Shown: positions 1 to 10,580 of the stretch, one piece after another
Layout: each line of letters opens with the position of its first letter
Numbering within the stretch: the first letter of the stretch is position 1
DNA from: Cordilura impudica
Taxonomy: Eukaryota; Arthropoda; Insecta; Diptera; Scathophagidae
Reading direction: 5' to 3'
Assembly (NCBI GenBank): GCA_963682025.1
Contig: OY821520.1
Coordinates: 3,258,926 to 3,322,925 of the forward strand
DNA: 64,000 bases
Notes under the pieces: model-generated
The model's input: the letters and a program-made list of their open reading frames with translations, nothing else
Told to the model about the DNA's origin: nothing
The model's database searches: none
Translations under genes and position numbers: made by a program

Positions 1-684
1 ACAATTAAATGAACAAATAAGTTGTTATTTTAAAAGAAAATATTTTTCTTTATACTTTTTCTATAAACTTAAGAATAAACGTGCACAAAATACTTAAAAC
101 TTTTTTGTGAAACTGAATAAAGAACAGATAACATATGTTCTTAACTCAAACATATGGTTCTTAACTCAAACATATGTTTCCATTAAATAAATAAAAAACG
201 TGGTTTCAAGAAACCCAAAATTTCAATTTCATGTGATTTTAAATTCACTCTTATTCAAATAACCACGTTTCAAGAACAGGGCTGAATGTTTTAGATTATT
301 AACATTTTATGGAAGCAATAACAATCGCATGCCATACCAGTTTTGGAATTCTCGTATTGTATTATTAATAAATTCGTTTTTAAAATTTAGCCTCTAAAAT
401 TAGCCTATAGCATATCGCATAGCATATAGTTCTTTTTCGAATTTGGGTATAATGAAATACGGATGCGAATTCAGCATATTAAACTCTAAGTAAAACAATC
501 ATCCAATATAAAGGGAATCGCGAAAAGTCACATTTTGTCGATCTGTGTAATTGTTAAAAGATATTGTTAAAATTTTTTAAAAAAGGACTATGAAAAACTG
601 CATTCTACTTATCGGATATGTTTCACATATCAGATATTTCAAATCGAGTTATTAATTTTTTTGTTCCAATCAATAAATCCTTCG
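1..684. other. AT-rich intergenic DNA
   Basis: No gene or recognisable element was seen. A short tandem duplication of about 20 bp (core TTCTTAACTCAAACATATG) lies at 132-177. Confidence 0.5.
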
Positions 685-1427
685 TATACCCTATACCATT
701 ATGTGGTTTGGGTATAATGACTTTGTGCTGTTGTTTTTAACAACCAAAAATATTTGACCTGGACCCATCTTTTATTATACCGATCGAATCAGAATCACTA
801 ACTGATTCGATTTAACGATGTCCGTCCGTCCGTCCGTCCGTCCGTCCGTCTGTGTGTCCATGTAAACCTTGTAATCAAACTGCAGGTCGCAAATATGAAT
901 ATATTTTGATGAAATTTGGTATATAAGCTTTCATCGGCCATAGGATGAACGCTATTGAAATTGGGGAGAATCGGTCCATGTTCATACCTAGCCCCCATAC
1001 AAATGAAATCGACATAAATTGCCATAAGATCCATATTGTCATATAGATCTTACTCAAATGGGGTTTGTATGCATTTATTACATCTATTAATGAGTAGTCC
1101 AAAAATGATCCCTAGGAGAGAACTCTTAGTCATAGGCCCCATATAGAGCTGCTTCCCGATCTTCACTTAAATCTATCAAAAAACAAAAATATTGCACTGA
1201 TTTTTCTCAAATTTTGTTTGTATATATTTTTGCAAAATACAAAAGACTTTAGCAAACATAGTCAGGATCGGTTCATTTTTGGGCCTAGTCCCCATACAGA
1301 TATAGCATCCGATATGAACTTTTTCATATCTGCAGCCAAAAAAATTAATAAAAAATCCAGTTAGTTGGGCCTATGAGATAGGGTCTCTAAACGCATGGTC
1401 TAGACCGACTATAATTTTCTTATTTGT
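685..1427 (+). mobile_element. HINE (DINE-1-like Helitron) copy 1
   Basis: The copy starts with the subterminal repeat TATACCCTATACCA, followed by GTTTGGGTATAATGAC. A (GTCC)n tract of about seven units lies at 820-852, then the conserved family body, and it ends near TCTTATTTGTT. The 3' subterminal repeat and half of the hairpin are deleted, so only GGTCTAGACCGACTATA remains. These parts (inverted subterminal repeats, GTCY microsatellite, 3' palindrome, T-rich insertion site) are the known hallmarks of DINE-1/HINE elements. No protein is encoded. Confidence 0.8.
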
Positions 1428-2126
1428 TATTGGTTGAAATTATAAATGTATTTATCGGAAACCAAATACAATTGGTGGTAGAAAACAAAAACTCGATTTG
1501 AAATAACTTCATCGGAATTGGCAGGAACCCAAATCTTATGAAAAGTTCAATTTCACTATTAACTGAAACATAGACCATGGACGTATATTATCGGTCGACC
1601 AATTTTCGTTTGATCAGTTTAGCAGTTTTAAAATTTTTGATAACTGGTCAAAATGTTTTTTTATCCTGAGGAGAGTGGTAATGAATTGGTAAGGAGAGTC
1701 CCCAGTTCTTTCGTTGTGGTGTTTGCAGTGCATTATTGATATATGGGAAAATTTCAAAATAATTTAAAGACCACGATTAGAGATTTAAAAAAAAAACAAT
1801 TGTGTAAATTATAAGTTGCAATCAGTCTTCGGTTTACCGCATTAAAAAAAACACTGTTCTATAGACACTACCATGGGAAATGTTCATCTGAGATTAGCGA
1901 ACTCATTCCAAGTGGCCGAGTTTCAATTCGCTCTACCCGCTTCTCTAACAGATCATATTCCTTTGTAGTCTATTGTCCAGTTGGGTGCACAACGCATTAG
2001 AGAGAAAATTCGTTTATCAGTCAGTCGCACAGGTCTTTCCTGACAGTTACAATGTAATAAAACTTAAGTCAAATATCCACTGCCTCTTTCCTCCTTCCCA
2101 TAACTTATTTTCCTGAGATCAACACA
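1428..2126. other. Intergenic, no element recognised
   Basis: The AT content is slightly lower at 1860-2100, but I could not find a convincing reading frame or terminal repeats. Confidence 0.4.
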
Positions 2127-2405
2127 ATGCCTCGCAACTGCACATTTGAAAATTTCGTGCGCTCAACTGAAAGTGGCCCTGGCGAACGTTACGCTTTAAG
2201 AAAAGAAAGAAGTACCCAAGAATGGAAAAAATGCTTTATAATATTAATATCAGCAGAACTTTTGCGATCAAAAGTTCAATTGCTTTCCAAAGTTTTTCAA
2301 CCCAATTCAAGTTTCGTTGCTAGTGATGGAAGGCTTTTTAAGTTTAAGTGTCAACATGGAATTAGATATTTAAAAATAACCGGCGCACTTTGGACCATAT
2401 TTTGA
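2127..2405 (+). pseudogene. Tigger/pogo-type transposase N-terminal relic
   Basis: An open stretch of 92 codons. Its second half, around SFVASDGRLFKFKCQHGIRY, resembles the CENP-B-type DNA-binding region of Tigger/Jerky transposases, where an ASxGWLxRFKxRHGIR pattern is conserved. The frame loses similarity just after this and stops, and no DDE catalytic domain follows. Terminal repeats were not found. It is most likely the decayed 5' part of a pogo-superfamily transposase. The assignment rests on motif recognition only. Confidence 0.45.
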
Positions 2406-2807
2406 GAAGACGGCCAAAAATCATTTTTTTTTTTTTGTGGTTACCGATTTTAAAGTTATGTTATTTATTTGAAAGTAAATGCCAGTGATCCTCGGTAGTC
2501 AAAAAATTACGACTCTATTCTAACTATATCACAGCAAACAGAGTCTTCGAAAATGGACTTTCTCAGTATTTTGATAAAATTCAAAATTTCTTTGTAAATT
2601 TTAGTTTTTAAATTTTAATTATAAATTTTGTATAATTTTGTAACTTCTACGCTATTAACGATAGAAATATAAAGTGACGGAGTCGTTTAGAAATTAAAAA
2701 AAAAAAAATTTTTTTAAAGGTCCAAATTTCCCGAAAATCTACTTAATAGAGCATAACTCCTGCCCATCAACTTAGCCAATTCACAAACCAACATTTTTAT
2801 GGCTAAT
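2406..2807. other. AT-rich spacer after the Tigger relic
   Basis: It holds poly-T and poly-A runs at about 2426 and 2696. No coding signal was seen. Confidence 0.4.
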
Positions 2808-3085
2808 TATTATTGTGAATGAAGATAACAAGCAAACTCATTAACAAACACATTAACAAATTTAATAAACACACACATAGCATATGCATAATTTTATGTA
2901 TATGTTAGTAGCAACTTTAAATGCAATTTACTCAAAATAAAGGAAAAAATTTAAAAATCTGTCAATCTGCAAATCGGCTAAAAAGAAATACCTTTCAAAT
3001 AATATACGTTTGGTCAAAATCGGAATAAAACGGTAGAACAAAACATCGGTCACAAGAAATCGCCTAGCCTATTAATACTATAGAT
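2808..3085 (+). repeat. Dispersed repeat R, copy 1
   Basis: The same roughly 280-bp sequence recurs inverted at 14212-14505 and as a shorter direct copy at 28251-28470. Shared landmarks include AGTAGCAACTTTAAATGCAA, ATACCTTTCAAATAATATA and the terminal AAGAAATCGCCTAGCCT. No reading frame is conserved between copies. The element class is unknown. Confidence 0.7.
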
Positions 3086-3924
3086 GTGTCCACAATTATT
3101 ATTCATTACAGTTCGAACAATGGCTAAGTACTGTTTATAGAGATGTCGCTGATATTTAATTTCAACAAAAAGATGTAGACGATACATTAAGATGCTCTCA
3201 TAGCAAAGCAAAGATGTACAAACGTCACCAAGACTGGTGATGTTGCACTGATGAAGACCTTATCGCTACTTTGTTGTGCACTTCAGAACCATATATGTCC
3301 AACATTCGACAAAAATGGAAAACTACCTCTTTTAAATTAGATGATGAAGCTAAACAACTTCTAAAGATGCAAATCAAGGGTATTTAGAAGAAATATTTAG
3401 TAAAATTGTTTGATTTAAAATAGTTTTTCAGTACACTAACAATAAGTTATACTCTCTTTTTATATAGTTAACAATTTTTCGTGATTTAAAAATGTATGTA
3501 TGTTATAAATTTTATAAATTTACAATCAAAATTGATATAGAAATATTTAAAAAGACAATAAAAAATTTTTAACTAAAGTAAAAACATACGACTTTTTCAT
3601 TGTAACTTCTCTATCTTGAACCAATATAAGGTAACTTTTACGTTCGCTGCTTAATAAATTATATTTTAACTCGGGCTCTTTCAAAAAGTTTACGGGGGCC
3701 AAAGTTTGGCATTTTCTGACAAAATTTAACTTACAAAATTTTTAAAAAGTATTAGTTGTAGAATTAACTGAAAAAATAAGATATTATATAAAAAAAAAAC
3801 CTTTTTTAACCTTTTAACACTTCACTTTTGTACCAAAATTCAACTAAAAATGAAAATGTATTTTAAACCCTCCATAACTTTTTCTTTGTTATCGGCAAAA
3901 ATTTAATTCCCACCACCAAACAAA
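3086..3924. other. Spacer with a broken reading frame
   Basis: On the plus strand at about 3111-3390 a frame reads as a plausible helical protein segment interrupted by two stops. I could not assign it. It may be further debris of the Tigger-like element upstream. The rest is AT-rich and featureless. Confidence 0.3.
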
Positions 3925-4706
3925 AACAAGTAAGAAAATTATAGTCGGTCTAGACCGACTATACGATACCCTATACCATGCGCTTAGAGACCCTATCTCT
4001 CAGGCCCAACTGGATATAGAAAATAAGCATAAACCAAATTTGAGTGGGATTTTTATTAATTTTTTCGGCTGCAGATATGAAAAAGTTCATATCTATATGG
4101 GGACTAGGCCCAAAAATGGACCGATCCTGACCATGCTTGGTAAAGTCTCTTGTATTTTGCAAATATATAAACTAACAAAATTTGAGAAGAATCAGTGCAA
4201 TATTTTTGTTTTTTTTGTTAGATTTAGGTGAAGATCGGGTAGCAGCTCTATATGGGGCCTATGACTAAGAGTTGTCCAATAGGGATCATTTTTGGACTAC
4301 TGATTAATGGATGTAATATATACATACAAACCCAATTTGACTAAGATTTGTATGATAATTTGGATCTTATGGCAATATACATATGTTGATTTCATAGGGG
4401 TCATTTGTATGGGGACTAGGTCTGACCATGGACCGATTTTCAGCACCTTCAATAGCGTTCATCCTATGGCCGATAAAAGCTAATATACCAAATTTTATTT
4501 TTCATATATTCATATTTGTAGTAGTTTGATTACAAGGTTTACATGGACACACAGACGGACGGACGGACATCGCTAAATCGACTCAGAAAGTGATTCTGAG
4601 TTGATCGGTATAATAAAAGATAGGTCTAGGTCACATAATTTTGGTAGTTAGAAACAGCAGCACAAAGTCATTATACCCAAACCACATAGTGGTATAGGGT
4701 ATAAAA
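3925..4706 (-). mobile_element. HINE copy 2, full length
   Basis: Reverse orientation, with both ends present: AACAAGTAAGAAAATTATAG plus the palindrome AGTCGGTCTAGACCGACT on the left, and TGGTATAGGGTATAAAA on the right. Only about three GGAC units remain. The copy is flanked by A runs, matching T-T insertion in the element's own orientation. Confidence 0.85.
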
Positions 4707-4840
4707 ATCAAATTTAAATCCAATCCAACTTTTTTAATAATCTAACCCATAAAAACAAAGTTTTTATTCAAACTCTTTCTTTCCTTATGAGTTTTGAATC
4801 TGTCCGTGACCGTGCGTGACTATGCGTGACTACCCCAAAA

Positions 4841-5121
4841 TTAATCTATAGTCACAACAAGACTATGGGCCTGTAATGGTGCGGCGTTGGTGGAAGATCC
4901 GCTTCCGTTTCCCTGAGCCTTTGCTGGTCGCACGTGCTGGCGTAGGGGCCTAGCTCGCCGGATGGGTGGGATCTTGCTCAGGCCCAGGGAAACCGCACTA
5001 CAGATTTTCATCTGCGATTTAAAAAAACTGTCAATTTAAACGGATGCTAAATGGGACGGATGGCCATACTTACCTTGGGATTGGGGACGAGGTGTTCTGC
5101 CCCTTTTGCCCTCCCTACCAT
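4841..5121 (-). CDS. Candidate two-exon small protein in a GC-rich island
   Basis: Reading the minus strand, an ATG at 5121 opens 16 codons (to 5074) that end in AAG followed by the perfect donor GTAAGT (5073-5068). After 62 nt, the acceptor TTTAAATCGCAG ends at 5012, and the frame continues from 5011 for 56 codons to a TAA at 4841-4843. The product would be 72 aa: basic in the middle (KIPPIRRARPLRQHVRPAKA), then Gly/Ser/Ala-rich. Intron length, splice sites and higher GC content fit a real fly transcript. The frame is also open upstream of the ATG to about 5190, so it could be part of a longer product. I do not recognise the protein. An alternative is the 5' part of a non-LTR retrotransposon. 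No conservation could be tested. Confidence 0.35.
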
Positions 5122-6460
5122 GTTACCTCGACTCCATCTTAATTGGAGGTAACCCACTTCAATGAAAAGAGTTTGGTTTGGTTTGGTTTTCTACATTGGG
5201 TTATATAATAATCTTTATTTACCCTTCATTTTAAGGGTTTTAAATTTTAGATTAATTTTAGCGACATTTAACTATAATAAAATTTCTCTTAGCAATTTTA
5301 ATTGTAGCTATATTTAATTTTAGGAAAATTCTTAATTTTTAGGAAAAATTTTTAATAGTAGAAAGATTTTAATTCTAGTACAATTTTAATTTTAGCAAAT
5401 TTCATATCTAAAAAAAAATATTTGATATTTATTTTAAGTTTATAATTAGAAAAAATTTCTTAATGTAGTAAATGTTTAGTTTAATTTTATATTTAGGAAC
5501 ATTGCTTAATGTAGGAAAAATATTATTTGATTTTTTATTTAAAAACGTTTTAGATTTAGCAAATTTAGTACAATTTTTTTTTTTTGTCTTAGCAAATTAT
5601 TTATATTTTATAAAACTTTTTATTTTTAATTTAAATGTAGAAAATTATTTGTATATAAAAATCAAAATTACCGACTTATTGCTGGTGTTGATGAGGTACC
5701 GATGAAGCTTCTGCCGCCGGACGCCGTGGTTGTGTCTCGCCATATGATTTTCAATTTTGGCATGTGACTTTTTTAAATCTCCTTCACCTTTCACTCTTTG
5801 TCGGAGTATAACAGCATTTAATTGTTGTATTAAATTATGATGACTGCGATCAATTAAGTTGTAGTAGATTTACTTTTGTTTTTAATGTTTTATTATTATA
5901 TATTTCCACTAGACACTGTATTTTAATTATTGTTGTTGCTATTGTTTGTGGTTTGTCTCTTATTATATGATCTCGTTGGCGATTCGTGTGTAAGGAGGTG
6001 TAAGAGATGAAGACGCTTTTCTTATAAGAACTGCTACTAATTTTGTAATTAACATGCACATTTTTTTTTTATAAAACACAGTTATTTTGGTAACGAAAGG
6101 CCATTCAATTATTATTATTATTTATTTAATGTTTTTTTTCGATTAAATTTCATTAATTTTTTCTCTTTCTCAAAATTCATAGAGTTATTAAACATTAAAC
6201 ATTATTATTACATTAACACAACACTATATTACAGTTTTCGATAACTTTTATTAAATTTCAAACAGTATTTCTATTATTATTCACGAATTAATTGCTTAAA
6301 CAAAAATTGTCAACCGACCACGTTAAATATTTTTCTGCAACTCCTCCAATCGCCAAAACTTCAATGAATTTTAAATTCTGGCGTCATCTTCATAACACCA
6401 ATTAGACAAGACTTTTTTTTTATTACCTACGCTCACCCACTCATTGAATAGCCTATGTAT
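5122..6460. other. AT-rich spacer with a second small GC-rich block
   Basis: Most of this is degenerate AATTTTAG-type sequence (5230-5640). At 5676-5745 a GC-rich block stands out. Its minus strand is open in two frames, one ending in RPAAEASSVPHQHQQ and a stop, and it is followed by a weak donor GTAATT. It could be another exon of whatever the island at 4841-5121 belongs to, but no acceptor links them convincingly. Confidence 0.3.
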
Positions 6461-6480
6461 GTCATTATCAGTGTTGCCAC
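6461..6480. repeat. hAT left target duplication and TIR
   Basis: The 8-bp target duplication GTCATTAT (6461-6468) is followed by the terminal inverted repeat CAGTGTTGCCAC (6469-6480). Both are repeated exactly at the right end. Confidence 0.95.
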
Positions 6481-6742
6481 CAGTGAACCAAAAAATTATC
6501 CAGGAGTTTGTCCAAAATTATCCAAAATCCCAAAAATTATCCAAAAAAAAAAAAAAGTAAAAAACAATGTTTAAAAAAATTAAAAAACAATTTAAAAAAA
6601 AAATAAATTTTTTTTTATTAACAAAAACAAAAGTGGTTTATTTTAATTCAATTTAAAGAATACAAGAAATTTTTTTAGAAAAAAAGTCATACATTTTGTA
6701 CTGTTCAGAATAAAAAATATTTTATAATAATAGTATTTATTA

Positions 6743-8656
6743 CTAGTTCTTTTTCCAGTTTTTTTTTAACATTTCTTTTGTGGGCTCAAAATTTGTACCA
6801 CCATTTCTTTCAATGCCTTCTTTTGTAAAAAGAATTGAAGCAACAGTATTTGAAGATAATTTATTTCGTAAATCAGTTTTTGTTATCTTTAGTTTACTAA
6901 AAACTCTTTCTACTGATGAATTAGAAAATGGAAGAATCATAAGAAATTTTATAACAACTTCTAAATTTGGAAAAAGATTTTTACCAGCACAATTTGTAAT
7001 TTTAAAAACTTTTGCCCAATAAGTTTGTACATCTAAATAATCAAACAAACCATATTTTTTGTGGTCCAACAAGGCATGTTGACGCCATTCATTGTCTAAT
7101 TCTTGGTAATTTATTTTAACAAATGGAAATCTAGTTTTAAAATTAAATAAAGATTTTATTTTAAATGTTTGTGCAAATTTTGGATCCACAATATCAATAA
7201 TGTTATAAAATTCGTCTTCGAAACAAAATCTTTTTTTTATTTGCGATACAACTTCCATATAAAAATTTCGAAAATCGCTATACATTTTATCTTTGTCTTC
7301 TTGCGAGCAAAATGTGATAGTATTTTGAGCTGCAAGACCAATATACATTTCAGTTTGTTCAACAAAGAACTGTTGATTTGTATGATCAAATAACCATAAG
7401 TCATTTTGTTTTATAACTTCAACTTCTATAAAATTTGACAAAAAAGTTTGTAGCATTTTTGTCACCTCGCTTCTTAGTTTATAAAGCATGGGTTGTTCTG
7501 ATTGAAAAATCAAATTAAAATCTGTCAGAATACCAAGTGCATACGATAAAAATTCCAAATACCCTTTAGTTGACTTTTTGTCCAAAGTTGTAAGCATTGA
7601 TTCTGTTATTTTTGAAGGGTCTTCGAAAACTTCCAATCTTAAATACGATCGCAAGGCATCATATTGCTCTAGTACTCTATCCACGCATGCTTTTAAAGAA
7701 AGCCATCTGGTTATAATGGGCGATAAAATTTTGTGCACTTCAATTTGAAAGTATTGTTGAAATTCTTGGAGCTTACACTGACGTAAATAGCTACGGTTGA
7801 AATAAGACCCTAGATTTCGCAATAAATCTTCTAAGCTGGTTGGAATTTTTAAAGTTGATTTTGAGGCAATTAAATGAGCAATATGACAAGAGCACTTTAC
7901 TAGTACGACATTGGGTTTGTCCGTTTTTAAATGAGTACAAACAGAATTGTATTTACCAAACATGACATTGGGTGTATCAGCAGCAAATCCAATAAGGTTG
8001 TCAAAAGGAATATCTTTTTCAATAATAGTTTGCTTTAAAAGTTGATAGATTTCCTTGGCACTAGAAGCTTCACATTCCTTAAAATCGAAAAACGAATGTT
8101 CCATTTTTAAACGGGAGTCATCATAAAAAACTACGACAAAAGCAATTTGTTTATTTGTGCTTACATCAGTCGTCTCATCGATTATGATTGAAAAAAATGT
8201 TTTTTTCAATTTATCAAATAAATCCATAGAAAAACACGGACCCAGCACGTTATTCATTATGCCAGTAGCTTTAGTTCTATGCATATTTATATTTTTTAAA
8301 GTATCTGAGTCTTTAAACGATTCCTTAAGGGTGGGCAACATGTTATCAATACAAAGAAAAGATAGATTGTTAACTGCCAACATTCCAACTACTTTGTACT
8401 CTGCTCGCTTTATATTTTCTGCAACATTTTTCTTTTTTTGGAAGGATTCATCAATTGTAGCATTATTTTTAATGGCCGATGCAGCTTTTATGTGCTGGGA
8501 TGATGTTTGATGTGTTTTTAAAACTCTTTTGTGGGCAACCATTTGTTTTTTGCAAATTTTACAATATCCATATTCTTTTCCATTTTCTGTTCTTCGCTGT
8601 AACCAAATCTTAAAATGGGAATCCTCCAGCCATTGACTTCCAAATTTATACTCCAT
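6743..8656 (-). CDS. hAT transposase, BED zinc finger, intact
   Basis: The 637-aa protein would cut and rejoin the ends of the surrounding element in the nucleus. Residues 30-58 form a BED-type zinc finger with C32, C35, H49 and H55. The RNase-H-like catalytic core shows D160 in IIIDETTD, D227 in GFAADTPNV, and the CxxH-type CSCHIAHL at about 255-262. The C-terminal hAT dimerisation region contains SSVERVFS, whose Glu (about 583) sits where the family's third acidic residue is expected. The ATG has the context GCCATGG and lies just inside a likely 3' splice site. There is no frameshift or internal stop. It most resembles the KIAA1586/ZBED-like subgroup of hAT proteins; that subgroup call is from memory and less certain than the superfamily. 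Confidence 0.93.
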   Translation of the reverse strand: MEYKFGSQWLEDSHFKIWLQRRTENGKEYGYCKICKKQMVAHKRVLKTHQTSSQHIKAASAIKNNATIDESFQKKKNVAENIKRAEYKVVGMLAVNNLSFLCIDNMLPTLKESFKDSDTLKNINMHRTKATGIMNNVLGPCFSMDLFDKLKKTFFSIIIDETTDVSTNKQIAFVVVFYDDSRLKMEHSFFDFKECEASSAKEIYQLLKQTIIEKDIPFDNLIGFAADTPNVMFGKYNSVCTHLKTDKPNVVLVKCSCHIAHLIASKSTLKIPTSLEDLLRNLGSYFNRSYLRQCKLQEFQQYFQIEVHKILSPIITRWLSLKACVDRVLEQYDALRSYLRLEVFEDPSKITESMLTTLDKKSTKGYLEFLSYALGILTDFNLIFQSEQPMLYKLRSEVTKMLQTFLSNFIEVEVIKQNDLWLFDHTNQQFFVEQTEMYIGLAAQNTITFCSQEDKDKMYSDFRNFYMEVVSQIKKRFCFEDEFYNIIDIVDPKFAQTFKIKSLFNFKTRFPFVKINYQELDNEWRQHALLDHKKYGLFDYLDVQTYWAKVFKITNCAGKNLFPNLEVVIKFLMILPFSNSSVERVFSKLKITKTDLRNKLSSNTVASILFTKEGIERNGGTNFEPTKEMLKKNWKKN

Positions 8657-8659
8657 GGC

Positions 8660-8728
8660 CTGTAAAAGTAAAATTATATCACAATTTCAATAAAAAACAA
8701 TCTTCAATATTATCATTAATATACTTAC
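8660..8728 (-). other. Probable 5'-UTR intron of the transposase gene
   Basis: On the minus strand, the donor GTAAGT (8728-8723) and acceptor ACTTTTACAG (ending 8660) delimit 69 nt, a typical fly intron. Splicing would place the untranslated leader 3 nt before the ATG at 8656. Confidence 0.5.
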
Positions 8729-9189
8729 TTAACAATCACCTGATATATTTAAGATGTTTTTAATATTTTTATTATAACAATGTAAACAGAAAAACCACTA
8801 ATTGTTTTAAAATTGTCCACAAAATCAAACAAAAATGTTCACACGAAAAAACTTAACAGTAGCCTACTGACAGCGTTTAAATTTGAAAAATAGCTTCGTT
8901 TACCATTAGAAAAAAACAGGACAGATATAAATACTTATAGAATCATATAATTTGAAAAGCTCAAAATTTAAAAGGCATTGCCAGAACTAAAAACAAAAAA
9001 AAAGTGATGTCAAATAAGAAGTAACTAAAAAAATCGCCAAATAAAATTTAAAAAAAAAATTATATTTTGTCCATGTAAAACTTTAAATTGGAAATGATAA
9101 AATTATCCATAAATTATCCAAAAATGAAATTATCCAATGATTATCCAAAAAATTTTAAATTATCCATTTTTTGGATAATTATCCAAGAA

Positions 9190-9209
9190 GTGGCAACACT
9201 GGTCATTAT
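9190..9209. repeat. hAT right TIR and target duplication
   Basis: GTGGCAACACTG (9190-9201) is the exact reverse complement of the left TIR. GTCATTAT (9202-9209) exactly repeats the left flank. Confidence 0.95.
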
Positions 9210-9791
9210 GTAACTTTTTATCTCTTTATCCCTAATACACATAGATATACATACATTCGTTCATAATCTCACTCTTTTCGTAAAAAAAAATACCAACTCA
9301 TATTAAAAGGAGAGAGTAAGTGGGATTATTGAGTGAATGAAGGGGCAAGCTAATACCAATAGCTGAAAACCAAGTGGGAGAACGAGAAGGATTGCAAGCT
9401 GTAGTTGACCCATACATAAATGCAGAATCATGAATTCATATAAACAACGAAGAGACAAACAAATCGCTCCATTAATCAGTTTGCAAAAATAGAACAAAAA
9501 AATTTCCATTCACATGTTACCATATAAGGTGTTATTTACATGTACATACTTGAACTTGAAAATAATTTCAAGATCAAGGTTATTTTTTTCTTCTTTCTTA
9601 TTCTGCTTGTAACAGAAATTCTTTTGTTACAGTAAAGCGCAAAACAGATCACCGTCACAGGCCAAGTTTCAGATCAAATGGATGAGGGGGAATGGGGTTG
9701 CCCATGGCAGAAAGACAGAAAGACAGAGAGTGTGAGTTAAAGAAAAAGTTTAAAAATATTTAAAATGTAAATTATGCACAAAAATATGAAT
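9210..9791. other. Intergenic, possible eroded HINE-type fragment
   Basis: At 9672-9735, AAGTTTCAGATCAAATGGATG followed by repeated GACAGAAA units recalls the interior of the second HINE family (compare 48141-48170). Nothing else was recognised. Confidence 0.25.
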
Positions 9792-10580
9792 AACAAGTAA
9801 GAAAATTATAGTCGGTCTAGACCGACCATATGATACCCTATACCATGGTTTAGAGACCCTATCCTTCGGTCCAACTAATTCGAAATAGAAAATGAGCATA
9901 ACTCAAATTTGAGTGGCATTGATATTAATTTTTTTTGCCGCAAATATGAAAAAGTTCATATCGGGAGCTACATTTATATGGGGACTAGGTCGAAAAATGG
10001 ACCGATCTTGACCATATTTGGTAAAGTCACTTATATTTTGAAAAAATATATACAAACCAAATTTGAAAAAAATCTATGCAACATTTTTGTTTTTTGATAG
10101 ATTTAAGCGAAGATCGGGAAACGGCGTTATATGGGGGCTATGACTAAGAGTTGTCCAATAGGGATCATTTTTGGACTACTGATTAACGGATGTAATTCAT
10201 ACATACAAACCCAATTTGACTAAGATTTAGATGATAATTTGGATCTTATGGCAATTTATGTTGATTTCGTAGGGGTCGTTTGTATGGGGGCTAGGTCTTA
10301 ACATGGACCGATTCTCACCAATTTTAATAGCGTTCATCCTATGGCCGATAATTAGCTTCATCTAAATATATTAATATTTGCGATCTGCAGTTTGATTACA
10401 AGCTTTACATGGACACACAGACGGACGGACGCACGAACGGACATCGTTAAATCGAATCAGTTAATGATTCTGATTCGATCGGTATAATAAAAGATGGGTC
10501 TAGGTCAAATATTTTTGGTAGTTACAAACAGCAGCACAAAGTCATTATACCCAAACCACATAGTGGTATAGGGTATAAAA
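9792..10580 (-). mobile_element. HINE copy 3, full length
   Basis: Both termini and the palindrome are present, with one change (GACCGACCATA). The GGAC tract is interrupted by GCAC and GAAC units. The body carries more substitutions than copies 7 and 8. Confidence 0.85.

Larger units (their letters stand above)
6469..9201 (-). mobile_element. Complete hAT DNA transposon
   Basis: A 2733-bp element bounded by perfect 12-bp TIRs (CAGTGTTGCCAC / GTGGCAACACTG) inside a perfect 8-bp duplication GTCATTAT. The 8-bp duplication and CAGNGTTGCCA-type ends are diagnostic of the hAT superfamily. Subterminal ATTATCCA motifs cluster at 6495-6555 and 9095-9187 and are probable transposase binding sites. One uninterrupted transposase gene lies on the minus strand. 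Exact duplication, exact TIRs and an intact gene together imply a recent insertion of a possibly autonomous copy. Confidence 0.95.

Noticed and set aside
820..852. GTCC/GGAC tandem units as a CRISPR-like or regulatory array
   Set aside because: They are the GTCY microsatellite that is a normal part of HINE elements.
5059..5080. ATACTTACCT, the first ten bases of U1 snRNA
   Set aside because: The following sequence does not match U1. On the opposite strand the bases are simply a splice donor.
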